Below the pieces are notes generated by a model. It was not told the DNA's origin and did not search any database. It saw nothing but the letters and a program-made list of their open reading frames with translations. A stretch of DNA of 56,266 bases from an uncultured SAR116 cluster alpha proteobacterium (GTDB taxonomy: Bacteria; Pseudomonadota; Alphaproteobacteria; Puniceispirillales; Marisalimonadaceae), in the NCBI GenBank assembly GCA_902533695.1, contig CACAMV010000005.1:1-56266 (forward strand), written 5' to 3'. This document shows, in pieces, positions 35,800 through 45,902 of the stretch; position 1 is the first letter of the stretch, and each line of letters starts with the position of its first letter. A program made the translations under genes and the position numbers.

Positions 35800-37158
35800 A
35801 TGGGGCAAGAATTTGATTATGATAAAATAAAACATATAACTTCGGTAGACCAATCTGATAGATTAGTACCTTATAATTTAAGACAAAGTGGACCAACAAA
35901 GGTAGAGATGCTGATTTCAACAAGGGTGAGAAAGTCTCCTTATTGGCATTTATCAATGAAAGCAGGTTGCTGGAGAGCAACTGTTTATAATCGGATTTAT
36001 CATCCAAGGGGTTATGTTAAACCTGAGGATGGTGGAGCTATGGTTGAATATGAAGCAATAAAAAATCATGTTACAATGTGGAATGTAGCTGTTGAGAGAC
36101 AAATTAGCGTTAAGGGTCCCGATGCAGAAAAATTTGTTGACTATGTTATAACTAGAGATGCAACAAAAATTTCACCAATGAGAGGTAGATATGTGATCCT
36201 ATGTAATTCTTATGGTGGAGTATTAAATGACCCTATATTATTAAGAATATCTGAGGACGAATTTTGGTTTAGCTTATCTGATAGTGATATAGGTCTTTAT
36301 CTTCAAGGTGTTAATTGTGATAACAGATTTAATGTTGAAATACATGAAATAGATGTATCTCCAGTTCAAATTCAAGGCCCAAAGTCTAAAGATTTGATGA
36401 AAGATTTGTGTGGAGACGAAGTTGATTTTGACAATATGCCTTTTTATGGACTTGCTGAAGCATCTGTTGGTGGAAGAAAATGTGTAATATCTCAAACAGG
36501 ATTTTCTGGAGAAGCTGGATATGAAATATATTTAAGAAATTCTACATTATATGCTGAAGATATATGGAATACAGTTTTAGATAAAGGAAAAAAGCATAAC
36601 CTAATGGTCATAGCTCCTGCTCATCACAGGAGAATACAAGCTGGGATATTATCTTGGGGACAGGATATGGATCAACAACATAATCCTTTTCAATGTAATT
36701 TAGGATATCAAGTTTCTTTATCTGGTAAAGGAAAATGGAATAAAAAAACCGATTACATAGGTAAAAGAGTTTTAGAAGAAATGAAAAGTGATCTACAAAA
36801 TGGTAAAAAACCTTATAAATTACAACTTGTAGGTTTTGAACTAGGTGGAAAACCAATAGAGGAATATTCTCCAGATTTTTGGCTAATTTCTAGCAAAGAT
36901 AGAGGTGATCCTATTGGTTTTGTTACATCACCATGGTATCACCCAGAGAAAAAACAAAACATTGCAATGGGTTATGTTCCTTTTGATGGCAATCTTAATA
37001 AAAATGGATTTCCAAAAGGCAAAATTGGATCAGAATATAAGATTCATTTACCAGAAAAATATTCAGACGTGCCAAATAAGCCTGTAGATGCTGTAGTGGT
37101 AGATGTTCCTTTTACAGACTCCTATAATCCAAATACTAGAGAGGTTGTAAAAGGATAA
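35800..37158 (+). CDS. GcvT-family methyltransferase, DmdA-like
   Basis: The 452-residue aminomethyltransferase-fold protein uses folate in known relatives. Its blocks resemble the DMSP demethylase DmdA as much as GcvT: STRVRKSPYW, TVYNRIYHPRGY, MWNVAVERQISVKGPDAE, GGVLNDPILLRI, SDSDIGLYLQGV, SPVQIQGPKSKDLM and QTGFSGEAGYEIYL. It is longer than DmdA (about 370) with an extra C-terminal segment. SoxB starts 41 bases later, so it is probably co-transcribed with sarcosine oxidase and may move a methyl group from a methylated amine or sulfonium compound to tetrahydrofolate. The substrate is not decided. A ribosome binding site AGAGAGG precedes the ATG. Confidence 0.82.
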   Translation: MGQEFDYDKIKHITSVDQSDRLVPYNLRQSGPTKVEMLISTRVRKSPYWHLSMKAGCWRATVYNRIYHPRGYVKPEDGGAMVEYEAIKNHVTMWNVAVERQISVKGPDAEKFVDYVITRDATKISPMRGRYVILCNSYGGVLNDPILLRISEDEFWFSLSDSDIGLYLQGVNCDNRFNVEIHEIDVSPVQIQGPKSKDLMKDLCGDEVDFDNMPFYGLAEASVGGRKCVISQTGFSGEAGYEIYLRNSTLYAEDIWNTVLDKGKKHNLMVIAPAHHRRIQAGILSWGQDMDQQHNPFQCNLGYQVSLSGKGKWNKKTDYIGKRVLEEMKSDLQNGKKPYKLQLVGFELGGKPIEEYSPDFWLISSKDRGDPIGFVTSPWYHPEKKQNIAMGYVPFDGNLNKNGFPKGKIGSEYKIHLPEKYSDVPNKPVDAVVVDVPFTDSYNPNTREVVKG

Positions 37159-37199
37159 CAATTTAAAGTTTTTTAAAGGGTGTTAAATAATTTAATGAA

Positions 37200-38474
37200 A
37201 TGACATTGATTGATAACAAAAATAAAGAAAAATATTCAATTTTTTCAATAATTAGAAATTCTTTTACCAATCATAAAAAATGGCAAATTGCATGGAAAAA
37301 CCCTGTCCCAAAGAAAAATTATGATGTTATCATAGTAGGTGGAGGTGGGCATGGTCTTGCATCAGCTTATTATCTTGCCTCAGTTCATGGTGTTAAAAAT
37401 GTAGCAGTAATTGAGAAAGGATGGATTGGTGGAGGAAATACGGGAAGAAATACAACTATAATTAGGTCAAACTATTTATGGGATGAATCAGCTGCTATTT
37501 ATGAACATTCTCTAAAGCTTTGGGAAAATCTTAGTCAAGAATTAAATTTTAATGTGATGTTTAGTCAAAGGGGTGTTCTTACGATTGCCCATAGTGAACA
37601 TGAATTAAAAGAAATGTCTAGAAGGGTACATGCTATTAATCTAAATGGAATTGACTCTGAAATTCTTTCTCCAAGTGAAATAAAAAAATTTGTTCCAATA
37701 ATAAATATAGATCAATCCTTAAGATATCCTATTATGGGAGGTTTTCTTCAAAAAAGAGGTGGAACTGCACGCCATGATGCAGTGGCATGGGGATATGCGA
37801 GAGCATGTGATAGTTATGGTGTAGATATTATTCAAAATTGTGAACTTAAAAATATCATTTGTAAAAAGAATAAAATTGTAAGTATAGAAACCACACTTGG
37901 TAAAATTAATACTTCTAAGTTAGGTGTAGTTGTAGCTGGTCACTCTAGCGTTATTGCAGATAAAGTTGGAATTAAACTTCCAATTCAAAGTAGACCATTA
38001 CAAGCTCTAGTTTCAGAACCTGTTAAACCTATTTTAGATACAGTTATAATGTCTAACGCGGTACACATGTACATAAGTCAGTCTGACAAAGGAGAAATGG
38101 TACTTGGAGCAGGTGTTGACAAGTATAATTCTTATGCTCAAAAAGGATCTTTTCCTGTTACTCAGCAAATGATAGCTTCTGCGATTGAATTATTTCCTAT
38201 TCTTTCAAGATTAAGAATGTTGAGACATTGGGGAGGTATAGTAGACACTTGTCCAGATGCATCCCCAATAATTTCTAAGACAGAAATTGAAGGACTGTTT
38301 TTTAATTGTGGTTGGGGTACTGGTGGGTTTAAAGCTACCCCAGGAAGCGGACATGTTTTTGCTGACCTTCTTGCGAATGATAGACCTAATGAAATCGCAA
38401 AACCATTTTCTTTGGATCGTTTTGAAAAGGGTGTTTTGATAGATGAACATGGAGCGGCTGGTGTTGCTCATTAA
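37200..38474 (+). CDS. soxB: Sarcosine oxidase beta subunit
   Basis: SoxB carries the sarcosine-oxidising flavin of heterotetrameric sarcosine oxidase (sarcosine to glycine plus 5,10-methylene-THF and hydrogen peroxide). The 424-residue protein has the FAD motif DVIIVGGGGHGLASAYYLA, then FLQKRGGTARHDAVAWG with His192 at the covalent FMN position, and the C-terminal FFNCGWGTGGFKATPGSG. It is followed by soxD after 22 bases. Confidence 0.95.
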   Translation: MTLIDNKNKEKYSIFSIIRNSFTNHKKWQIAWKNPVPKKNYDVIIVGGGGHGLASAYYLASVHGVKNVAVIEKGWIGGGNTGRNTTIIRSNYLWDESAAIYEHSLKLWENLSQELNFNVMFSQRGVLTIAHSEHELKEMSRRVHAINLNGIDSEILSPSEIKKFVPIINIDQSLRYPIMGGFLQKRGGTARHDAVAWGYARACDSYGVDIIQNCELKNIICKKNKIVSIETTLGKINTSKLGVVVAGHSSVIADKVGIKLPIQSRPLQALVSEPVKPILDTVIMSNAVHMYISQSDKGEMVLGAGVDKYNSYAQKGSFPVTQQMIASAIELFPILSRLRMLRHWGGIVDTCPDASPIISKTEIEGLFFNCGWGTGGFKATPGSGHVFADLLANDRPNEIAKPFSLDRFEKGVLIDEHGAAGVAH

Positions 38475-38496
38475 AAAAAACCTGTTGTAGAAAAAA

Positions 38497-38862
38497 ATGT
38501 TAAATATTGAATGTCCATATTGTGGTTTAAGAGATGAAATAGAATTTTCATGTGGTGGAGAGGCTCATATTGTCAGACCTAATAAATGTCATGGCTTATC
38601 TAATAAAGAATGGTCAGAATATTTGTTTTCAAGATACAATCCAAAAGGAATTTTTATTGAAAGATGGGTTCACTCTAGTGGATGTAGAAGATGGTTTAAT
38701 TTGGTTAGAAATACCATTACAAATGAAATTTATGAAATCTATAAAATGGGAGAAAATCCAAAGTCAAAAGAGGGGAAAATAGCATTCAAAAAAAATTGGA
38801 GAGGTTCACATAAAGATGAATTTAATAACTTGGAAAAAATTAATGTCAAAAAAAAGAATTGA
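38497..38862 (+). CDS. soxD: Sarcosine oxidase delta subunit
   Basis: SoxD is the small zinc-binding subunit. The 121-residue protein begins MLNIECPYCGLRDEIEF with two zinc cysteines, and has a later His/Cys set (ERWVHSSGCRRWFNL), the standard SoxD pattern. The 3' end overlaps the soxA start region by about 20 bases. Confidence 0.95.
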   Translation: MLNIECPYCGLRDEIEFSCGGEAHIVRPNKCHGLSNKEWSEYLFSRYNPKGIFIERWVHSSGCRRWFNLVRNTITNEIYEIYKMGENPKSKEGKIAFKKNWRGSHKDEFNNLEKINVKKKN

Positions 38863-41854
38863 TAATTTTGTTACAAATTACAACAAAAAGGTTTTCTTTA
38901 ATTTTGACGGGAAAAAACTTAGTGGTTTTGAGGGTGAAAGTTTAGCAAGTGCTTTGATCGCTAATGATATTAAATTAATTGGCAGATCTTTTAAATATCA
39001 TCGTCCCAGAGGAATAATGGCATTAGGATCAGAAGAGCCAAACGCTCTTGTAAGAATTCATAAGAATGATAGAATTGAACCAAATATTCAGGCCACAAAA
39101 GTTAAGATTTTTGATGGTCTCGTTTCTCAAAGTCAAAATAGATGGCCAAATTTAAAATACGACTTAGGTAAAGTTATATCTTTTTTTTCTAGGTTACTTC
39201 CTGCTGGTTTTTATTACAAAACCTTTATGTGGCCTAACTTTATGTGGAAAACCTATGAATATTTTATTAGAAGGTTAGCAGGTCATGGCAAAGCATCAGA
39301 TGTTCATGAAGATCCAGATAAATATGAACATATTCATTTTCATGTGGATGTAATTATTGTTGGCGCAGGTCCAACTGGTTTGGTTTCAACTTTATTAACA
39401 GCGCAGTCAGGATTAAAAACACTTTTAGTTGATGAAAACAATTACTTTGGTGGATGTTTACTTTATGAAAATGATATAAAAATAAATTCTTTAGAAGGCA
39501 AAGTATGGGCTTACAAAATATCAAAAAAACTTAAAAAAATGCCTAATGTTACTTTATTGAATAACAGTACAGTTTTTGGATATCATGATCACAATTATAT
39601 AACTATAGCTGAGGAATGTTCTAATTATTCAGTTGATGAATATTTAACTTTTCCTAGACAGAGATTGTGGAAAGTACGAGCAAAGAAAGTTATTTTAGCT
39701 CAAGGTCTAATCGAGAGACCTTTAATTATGTCTGGTAATGATTTACCAGGTGTAATGTTGTCTGGTTCTGTGAGAGGATATATTAATAATTATGGCGTCC
39801 TTCCAGGTGATGAAGTTTTAATTTGCACTAACAACGATGATGCTTATAGAACAGCTTTAACTCTTCATAATGTTGGGGCAAAAGTAAAATATGTCTTAGA
39901 TATAAGAGCTAAAGCAAAAGGAAAAATTATTGAATCTGTAAAAAACCTTGGAATTGAAGTTTTATTTGGTTACGGCATTGCATCTGTTAATGGTAATAGA
40001 GAAGTAAAAAATGTAGAAATTGGACCTTTGTCAGAAGCTGGTAGTTCAATAATAGAAAAGACCAAAAAAATTAAAGTTAATTTAGTAGCTGTTTCTGGCG
40101 GTTGGACACCATCAGTTCATTTATTTAGTCAATCTGGTGGAAAATTGATCTGGGACAAAAAGTATTTTTGTTTTAAGCCTAGTATTCATGTTCAGGAAGA
40201 AATGACCATTGGTGGCACCGATGGTAGTTTTGATATTAAAAAGTCAATCGATGAAACCATTGGAAAAACTAAAACTTTATTAAAACAATTTGGAATAAGA
40301 ACTTTTAAAAAAGTTAATTTAAAGATTGAAGCTCCATCACTTTCAAATGAAATAAGGTCAATTTGGCGTTTACCAAATGAACAGGGAAAAAAAACTTCAG
40401 ATAAAGCATTCGTTGACTTTCAAAATGATGTTCTTACTTCAGACATACTGCTAGCTTCAAATGAAGGTTATAATTCTATAGAACATTTAAAACGTTACAC
40501 AACTTTAGGAATGGGGACTGATCAAGGTAAAACATCAAATATGGCAGGTATTGGCATTTTATCAAACAAACTGTCAAAAAATATTGAAGAAATAGGAACT
40601 ACTACTTATAGATACCCATATACTCCAGTTACATTTGGAACAATAGCGGGAAACGATATTAAATCTCTTTTTGATCCTGTTAGATTAACAAAGATAGATC
40701 CTTGGCATAGATTAAATCACGCTAAATATGAACATGTCGGACAGTGGATGAGAGCGTGGTATTATCCTCAAAAAAATGAAAACTTTAGAGATGCAGTTAA
40801 CAGGGAGGTTTATAATACAAGGCAAAGTGCTGGTATCCTTGACGCTTCTACTCTTGGAAAGATAGATATAAAAGGGTCAGACGTAAGAAAATTTTTGAAT
40901 ATGATTTATACTAATGACTGGTCTTCAATTAAGAAAGGACAATGTAAATATGGGTTGATGTTAAAAGAAGATGGGATGGTTATGGATGACGGAGTTACTT
41001 CCTGTATAAATGATAATCATTTTCACATGACTACTACTACAACTGGTGCGCCTGTTGTTATGTCTTGGATGGAAGAGTGGTTGCAAACGGAATGGCCAAA
41101 TTTGGATGTCTTTTTAACCTCAGTTACTGAACAGTGGTCAGTCATCTCAATTGCTGGTCCAAAATCGAGAGATATTTTAAAGGCATCAAATTGTAATGTT
41201 AATTTGAATGAAAAAATCTTTCCTATGATGACATTTAAAGATGGATTGATAGATAATGTTCCAGCTAGAATCTTTCGTATATCTTTTACAGGTGAATTGT
41301 CTTATGAGATTAATGTACCTTCAAAACATGGTTTACGTATTTGGCAAAAAATTTTAAAAAATGGCGAGGACTTTGGTTTAATGCCTTATGGAACTGAGGC
41401 GATGCATGTTTTAAGAGCTGAAAAAGGTTTCATAATCGTAGGACAAGAGACTGACGGTTCAGTCAACCCAGTGGATTTAGGAATGGATTGGATTATTTCA
41501 AAGAAAAAAAATGATTTTATCGGGAAAAGGTCATTAGCGATAACTTCATCAACTAACGATAGAAAACAGCTGGTAGGTATTTTTACAGATGATCCAAATA
41601 AAGTGCTTCCTGAGGGGGCTCATGCTGTTGAAAGTTCAAAAGAAAAAACTCCTGTAAAAATGATAGGTCATATCACTTCATCTTATTTTTCTCCAAATTG
41701 TAATAGGTCTATTGCATTAGGATTAATTAAAAATGGTCATTCAAAATTTGGGGACACTATTTATTTTCCACTTTTAGACAAAGATGTTGTTTCTGCTAAA
41801 ATAGTTAAACCCTGTTTTTTTGACTCTAAAGGAGAAAGAATTAATGGGTTATAG
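38843..41854 (+). CDS. soxA: Sarcosine oxidase alpha subunit
   Basis: SoxA holds NAD+ and the folate site that captures the one-carbon unit. The protein (1003 residues from ATG 38843) has an N-terminal ferredoxin-like domain (FNFDGKKLSGFEGESLASAL, SFKYHRPRG), a nucleotide-binding domain (VIIVGAGPTGLVSTLL), and a C-terminal GcvT-like domain from about residue 620. The frame is open to 38816, but the start MSKKRIDNFVTNYNKK fits the family and reduces overlap with soxD. The 3' end overlaps soxG by 11 bases. Confidence 0.95.
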   Translation: MSKKRIDNFVTNYNKKVFFNFDGKKLSGFEGESLASALIANDIKLIGRSFKYHRPRGIMALGSEEPNALVRIHKNDRIEPNIQATKVKIFDGLVSQSQNRWPNLKYDLGKVISFFSRLLPAGFYYKTFMWPNFMWKTYEYFIRRLAGHGKASDVHEDPDKYEHIHFHVDVIIVGAGPTGLVSTLLTAQSGLKTLLVDENNYFGGCLLYENDIKINSLEGKVWAYKISKKLKKMPNVTLLNNSTVFGYHDHNYITIAEECSNYSVDEYLTFPRQRLWKVRAKKVILAQGLIERPLIMSGNDLPGVMLSGSVRGYINNYGVLPGDEVLICTNNDDAYRTALTLHNVGAKVKYVLDIRAKAKGKIIESVKNLGIEVLFGYGIASVNGNREVKNVEIGPLSEAGSSIIEKTKKIKVNLVAVSGGWTPSVHLFSQSGGKLIWDKKYFCFKPSIHVQEEMTIGGTDGSFDIKKSIDETIGKTKTLLKQFGIRTFKKVNLKIEAPSLSNEIRSIWRLPNEQGKKTSDKAFVDFQNDVLTSDILLASNEGYNSIEHLKRYTTLGMGTDQGKTSNMAGIGILSNKLSKNIEEIGTTTYRYPYTPVTFGTIAGNDIKSLFDPVRLTKIDPWHRLNHAKYEHVGQWMRAWYYPQKNENFRDAVNREVYNTRQSAGILDASTLGKIDIKGSDVRKFLNMIYTNDWSSIKKGQCKYGLMLKEDGMVMDDGVTSCINDNHFHMTTTTTGAPVVMSWMEEWLQTEWPNLDVFLTSVTEQWSVISIAGPKSRDILKASNCNVNLNEKIFPMMTFKDGLIDNVPARIFRISFTGELSYEINVPSKHGLRIWQKILKNGEDFGLMPYGTEAMHVLRAEKGFIIVGQETDGSVNPVDLGMDWIISKKKNDFIGKRSLAITSSTNDRKQLVGIFTDDPNKVLPEGAHAVESSKEKTPVKMIGHITSSYFSPNCNRSIALGLIKNGHSKFGDTIYFPLLDKDVVSAKIVKPCFFDSKGERINGL

Positions 41855-42461
41855 TTATTTAAATTTAAAAGATAAGAAAGTTTTAAACTCAACAAGTTGC
41901 TTTAAGAAAGAGCAAATTCTTTCTAAGAATAAAGATATTGGTATTACAATAAATTACCACAATAACATTAATATATTTAATATAAGAGGTAATTATAAGA
42001 TTTCAGATTTTCAAATGTTAGTAAATGAGAATTTCAAATATAAGGTCCCAAGTAGTATTGGAAGATTTAATCAAAATAAAATATCTTTTTTATTAAACTT
42101 AGGTCCTGATGAACTCTTATTTATCTCATTAGGCTCTAATTTAACCACAATAGAAAAATTAGAGAAAAATCTTAAGAGAATACAATTAACTATCACAAAA
42201 GTTTCAGATCAATATGAAATGTTAAATTTGACTGGAAAAAAAGTAAGATGGATTTTATCAAAAGGTTGTCCGATAAACTTAGATAAAAATTTCACTGTAC
42301 CTGGTTTGTGCTTTCAAACTATTTTAGGTCATTCTAACGTTATTCTTTTTTGCAAAGAAGAAAACTCTTTTTCATTGTTAATTTTATCAAGTTATTTAGA
42401 TTATGTTATTAATTGGTTAAAAGTTTCTAGTCATGAACATGGATACAAAATTTTTAATTAA
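41844..42461 (+). CDS. soxG: Sarcosine oxidase gamma subunit
   Basis: SoxG is the small GcvT-like structural subunit of heterotetrameric sarcosine oxidase. The 205-residue protein is the most divergent of the four but is placed exactly after soxA and keeps the family ends (LLNLGPDELLFISL, KLSKGCPINLD-like GCPINLDKNF, GLCFQTILGHSNVILF). Start ATG 41844 is chosen over 41820 because AAAGGAGA lies upstream at 41828-41835. Its TAA shares the palindrome TTAA with the stop of the convergent gene. Confidence 0.87.
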   Translation: MGYSYLNLKDKKVLNSTSCFKKEQILSKNKDIGITINYHNNINIFNIRGNYKISDFQMLVNENFKYKVPSSIGRFNQNKISFLLNLGPDELLFISLGSNLTTIEKLEKNLKRIQLTITKVSDQYEMLNLTGKKVRWILSKGCPINLDKNFTVPGLCFQTILGHSNVILFCKEENSFSLLILSSYLDYVINWLKVSSHEHGYKIFN

Positions 42462-44893
42462 ACTCTAATTTTTTTATTTTCTGGATCATAAGGACTTTCA
42501 GTTATGACAATGCATTTATAATTTTTTCCAAGAATATTTATTTCTAATTCTTTACCTAACTGATTATGTTCAGGGCTAATCATTGCTAATGCAATAGATT
42601 TATTTATTCTATGGCCAAATCCACCGCTTGTTGCTCTACCAACTAAATTTCCTTTAAAATAGATAGGATTATTCCCCAAAGGATCAGCATCATCAACGTC
42701 TTTTATCTCCAAAGTAACAAAATCATTTGAAAATCCATTGGCTTGCCAATCTGCAAGTCCATTTCTTCCAATAAAATCGCCTTTATTATTAGAAACAAAC
42801 CTATCTAGTCCAGACTCTAGTGCAGAATATTCTATAGAAAGTTCTCTACCCGGCAATCTATAAGATTTTTCTAATCTCAATGAGTCCATTGCTCTTATAC
42901 CAAATGGTTTTAAATTTAAGTCACTCCCTTTTTTAAATAATAAATCGAAAATGTGATTTTGGTACTCAATTGGATGATGTAATTCCCAGCCTAATTCTCC
43001 TACAAAATTTACTCTCATCGCAAAAACTGGAGCTGAACCAACTTCTATATTTTGAGCTGAAAGCCAAGGAAAATATTCATTTTCTAAATTTGCTGAAGTA
43101 CATTTTTTGATTAATTTTCTGCTCTTTGGTCCTGCGACTACCAATACTCCCATTGAATTAGTTATATCTTCAAATTTAACATCTTCATGATTTAGTACAT
43201 TTTTTAATATCCAGTCATGATCTAGACGCGTGAAAACTCCTGCTGATACTATGTAAAAAGAATTTTCACTTTCTCTGGTAATTGTAAACTCTGAATGAAC
43301 CCCTCCCTTTGAAGTAAGTGAGTGACATAAAGAGATTCTACCTATTTTTTGGGGCAATTTATTTGCAACAAATCTATTTAGAAAATTTTCTGCATCAGGA
43401 CCGGAAATTCTACATTTTGCAAAACCACTTAAGTCTAATATACCTACATTTTCAGAAACATTTTTTGCTTCATTACCAACATAAGGATGATATTTAGATC
43501 TTCTAAATGACCAATCATCTTCTTGATTAATAATATTAGGAGAAAACCAATTTGCTCTTTCCCAACCAAATGACGAACCAAAAATACCTCCCATGGTTTT
43601 TAACTTTTCATAGCATGGAGATGTTTTTAAAGGTCTTCCAGCAGGTCTTTCTTCATCAGGATAATGAACAGTAAAAACATTTGCATAAGCTTCTTCATTT
43701 TTTTCAATCAGATAATTTTTCGTAGCGTAATCTCCGAACCTTCTTGGATCCACCCCTAACATATCTATCGTTGGTTCACCATTGACAATCCATTCTGCTA
43801 ATTGCCAACCAGCGCCCCCTGCTGCAGTAACACCAAAAGAATGCCCTTCATTAATCCAAAAATTTTTTAAACCCCATGCTGGACCAATGATTGGACTTCC
43901 ATCAGGTGTATATGCAATTGCTCCATTATATGCTTTTTTCATACCCATTTCTCCAAAAATGGGAACGCGTTTGATTGCAGATTCTATGTGGACAGAAATT
44001 CTATCCAGATCCTCTTGAAACAATTCAAACTCACTATCTTTATTCGGTCCATCAATATAACAAGCAGGAGCACCCGTTTCATATGGTCCAAGTAGCAATC
44101 CTCCAGCTTCTTCTCTCATATACCAAGATGAATCAGAATCTCTTAATACACCCATTTCTGGTAAATTTTTTTCATGTCTCTCTAAAATTTTTCGATGTTG
44201 TTCCATGACAATAAATTGATGTTCAACTGGAATGACAGGAATATCGAGACCAACCATTTTTCCAGTTTTTCTGGCAAAATTTCCAGTACAGGAAATTATA
44301 TGATCACACTCCACCTCACCTTGAGAGGTTTCAACGGTCCAAGTTCCATCTTTATTATTTATTATGTTGATCACTTCAGTATTAATTATAATTTCAGCTC
44401 CTTTATCTCTCGCACCTTTTGCTAAAGCTTGTGTAAGATCAGCAGGTTGAATGTATCCATCTTCAGGATGTCTAATTGCTCCAATCAATCCATCTTTAGA
44501 ACAAAATGGCCAAATTTCTTGTACCTGATCCGGTGTTAGTTTCTCAACACTTACACCTATTGTTTCAGCTACACCTTTATATTGAAGATATTCATCCATT
44601 CTATCTCTTGTAGTAGCTAGTCTTATATTAGAAACCTTTCTAAAACCAACATCCATATTTGTTTCATTTTGCAGCTCTTGATAAAATTTAACTGAATATT
44701 TGTGTATTTGTCCTACTGAATAAGACATATTAAATAAAGGTAATAGTCCAGCAGCATGCCATGTTGATCCTGAAGTTAACATTTTCCTTTCAAATAAAAT
44801 ACAATCATTCCAACCTTTTGCTGCAAGGTGATATAATGTTGAAACGCCAACTACTCCACCCCCTATAACTACTGCTTTGACTTTAGACTTCAA
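42458..44893 (-). CDS. Dimethylglycine dehydrogenase-like FAD/GcvT fusion protein
   Basis: The 811-residue protein joins a DAO-type FAD domain (about 1-390; VVIGGGVVGVSTLYHL) with an FAO linker and a GcvT-like C-terminal folate domain (about 430-805). His46 in SGSTWHAAGLLP matches the covalent flavin His of dimethylglycine/sarcosine dehydrogenase. Such enzymes demethylate dimethylglycine or sarcosine, giving methylene-THF. It converges on soxG, and together with it would convert dimethylglycine through sarcosine to glycine. Substrate choice between dimethylglycine, sarcosine and related methylamines is not resolved. Confidence 0.9.
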   Translation of the reverse strand: MKSKVKAVVIGGGVVGVSTLYHLAAKGWNDCILFERKMLTSGSTWHAAGLLPLFNMSYSVGQIHKYSVKFYQELQNETNMDVGFRKVSNIRLATTRDRMDEYLQYKGVAETIGVSVEKLTPDQVQEIWPFCSKDGLIGAIRHPEDGYIQPADLTQALAKGARDKGAEIIINTEVINIINNKDGTWTVETSQGEVECDHIISCTGNFARKTGKMVGLDIPVIPVEHQFIVMEQHRKILERHEKNLPEMGVLRDSDSSWYMREEAGGLLLGPYETGAPACYIDGPNKDSEFELFQEDLDRISVHIESAIKRVPIFGEMGMKKAYNGAIAYTPDGSPIIGPAWGLKNFWINEGHSFGVTAAGGAGWQLAEWIVNGEPTIDMLGVDPRRFGDYATKNYLIEKNEEAYANVFTVHYPDEERPAGRPLKTSPCYEKLKTMGGIFGSSFGWERANWFSPNIINQEDDWSFRRSKYHPYVGNEAKNVSENVGILDLSGFAKCRISGPDAENFLNRFVANKLPQKIGRISLCHSLTSKGGVHSEFTITRESENSFYIVSAGVFTRLDHDWILKNVLNHEDVKFEDITNSMGVLVVAGPKSRKLIKKCTSANLENEYFPWLSAQNIEVGSAPVFAMRVNFVGELGWELHHPIEYQNHIFDLLFKKGSDLNLKPFGIRAMDSLRLEKSYRLPGRELSIEYSALESGLDRFVSNNKGDFIGRNGLADWQANGFSNDFVTLEIKDVDDADPLGNNPIYFKGNLVGRATSGGFGHRINKSIALAMISPEHNQLGKELEINILGKNYKCIVITESPYDPENKKIRV

Positions 44894-44971
44894 TTTGTTC
44901 TCCTCAATAATAAAAAATTTTGACTAAATTAAATTAAATAATATCATTGTATTACAGGGTTTAAAAATTAA

Positions 44972-45679
44972 TTAATTTTTTTGACTAATATCCCATCTTT
45001 TTTTTAAATAACTGCACGTATCGCATGAAATGGAACCTTTAGGATATTCTTCTGCTTTCAATAAATTTGTAGCCTCAATTAGCACCTGAGAAACCCAAGC
45101 ATCATTACATTCAATTTTAATGAGATGCGATTCAAACTTTAAAACTTGATTAAACATTGATTCATTTTTAAGGCCATTATAGTAGAGCAAATAAGCAGTA
45201 TTTGAGACTTTAAAACCATTTTTACGAAATAACCATTGATACATCTCTAACTGCCTTTTATAACTTTTAGGATAGTCAAATCTATTCCAAACATCCTCCC
45301 AATCAAACTTGTTTTTAGAAGTGGTTTTAACATCTGATAAAATTAATTCACCATCAGGTTTCTCCCAAACGTCATCGACTGCACCATAGAAATTAACATT
45401 AATATCCGGATCTATATATGAAATACCTTGAAAATTATTTCTCCATCTGTCCATATCTGGGTGTTTAAAAGGGACGGCATCTATATTGTGTTTTATAAAA
45501 AGAGGATGTGGTTTCTGTTTTTTTCTATACTGGTCGAATTCATTTTTACACAAATTGTCTACTGCAATATTTAAAGTAAATGGAAGCATATTTAGTCTAA
45601 CTTTGTATTTGTAAGTTAATACAAAGCATCTTTTACAATTTAGATATTGCTCAACTGCTGATCTACTTAATTTTAACAT
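44972..45679 (-). CDS. PD-(D/E)XK nuclease with probable Fe-S cluster (Cas4/RecB-like)
   Basis: The 235-residue protein has the PD-(D/E)XK core: Asp in FYGAVDDVWEK and the D-x-K triad in LILSDVKTTSKN, with QLEMYQWLF as the following Gln motif. Cysteines at both ends (NCKRC near residue 14-17 and CDTC near 222) are arranged like the 4Fe-4S clusters of Cas4 and AddB. No cas genes or repeats are near, so it is likely a free-standing DNA-repair or processing nuclease. It stands alone, with a wrecked helicase gene downstream on the other strand. Confidence 0.82.
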   Translation of the reverse strand: MLKLSRSAVEQYLNCKRCFVLTYKYKVRLNMLPFTLNIAVDNLCKNEFDQYRKKQKPHPLFIKHNIDAVPFKHPDMDRWRNNFQGISYIDPDINVNFYGAVDDVWEKPDGELILSDVKTTSKNKFDWEDVWNRFDYPKSYKRQLEMYQWLFRKNGFKVSNTAYLLYYNGLKNESMFNQVLKFESHLIKIECNDAWVSQVLIEATNLLKAEEYPKGSISCDTCSYLKKRWDISQKN

Positions 45680-45902
45680 TAAAAAAATCCTTTTAATTAT
45701 ATAAATTAAAAAATATTAATATTACAAAATTAAAATACACAAATAAATTGATAAGTAAAATAATGTAAGAGTTAAAGTAGTTTTAAAATCATTGCAAAAT
45801 TGATTTGTCCAATAATAAACATTTTACTATAAAATTCGTCTACAAAGATATAATTGTACCTGTTTTATAAGGTTTTAATTAGATGATTGAAGGGGAAACT
45901 GA
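45680..45902. other. AT-rich gap without recognisable gene
   Basis: I see nothing decisive here: AT-rich sequence with scattered short stop-broken frames. It lies between the nuclease gene start and the helicase remnant, and could hold the decayed N-terminal part of that remnant, but I could not recover readable protein. Confidence 0.5.

Noticed and set aside
35800-37158. Firm DMSP demethylase (dmdA) call
   Set aside because: The blocks are shared with GcvT and other relatives, the protein is about 80 residues longer than DmdA, and the sarcosine oxidase context points to methylated amines.
44972-45679. Cas4 of a CRISPR system
   Set aside because: No repeat array, cas1, cas2 or effector gene in the window; Cas4-like architecture alone also occurs in repair nucleases.
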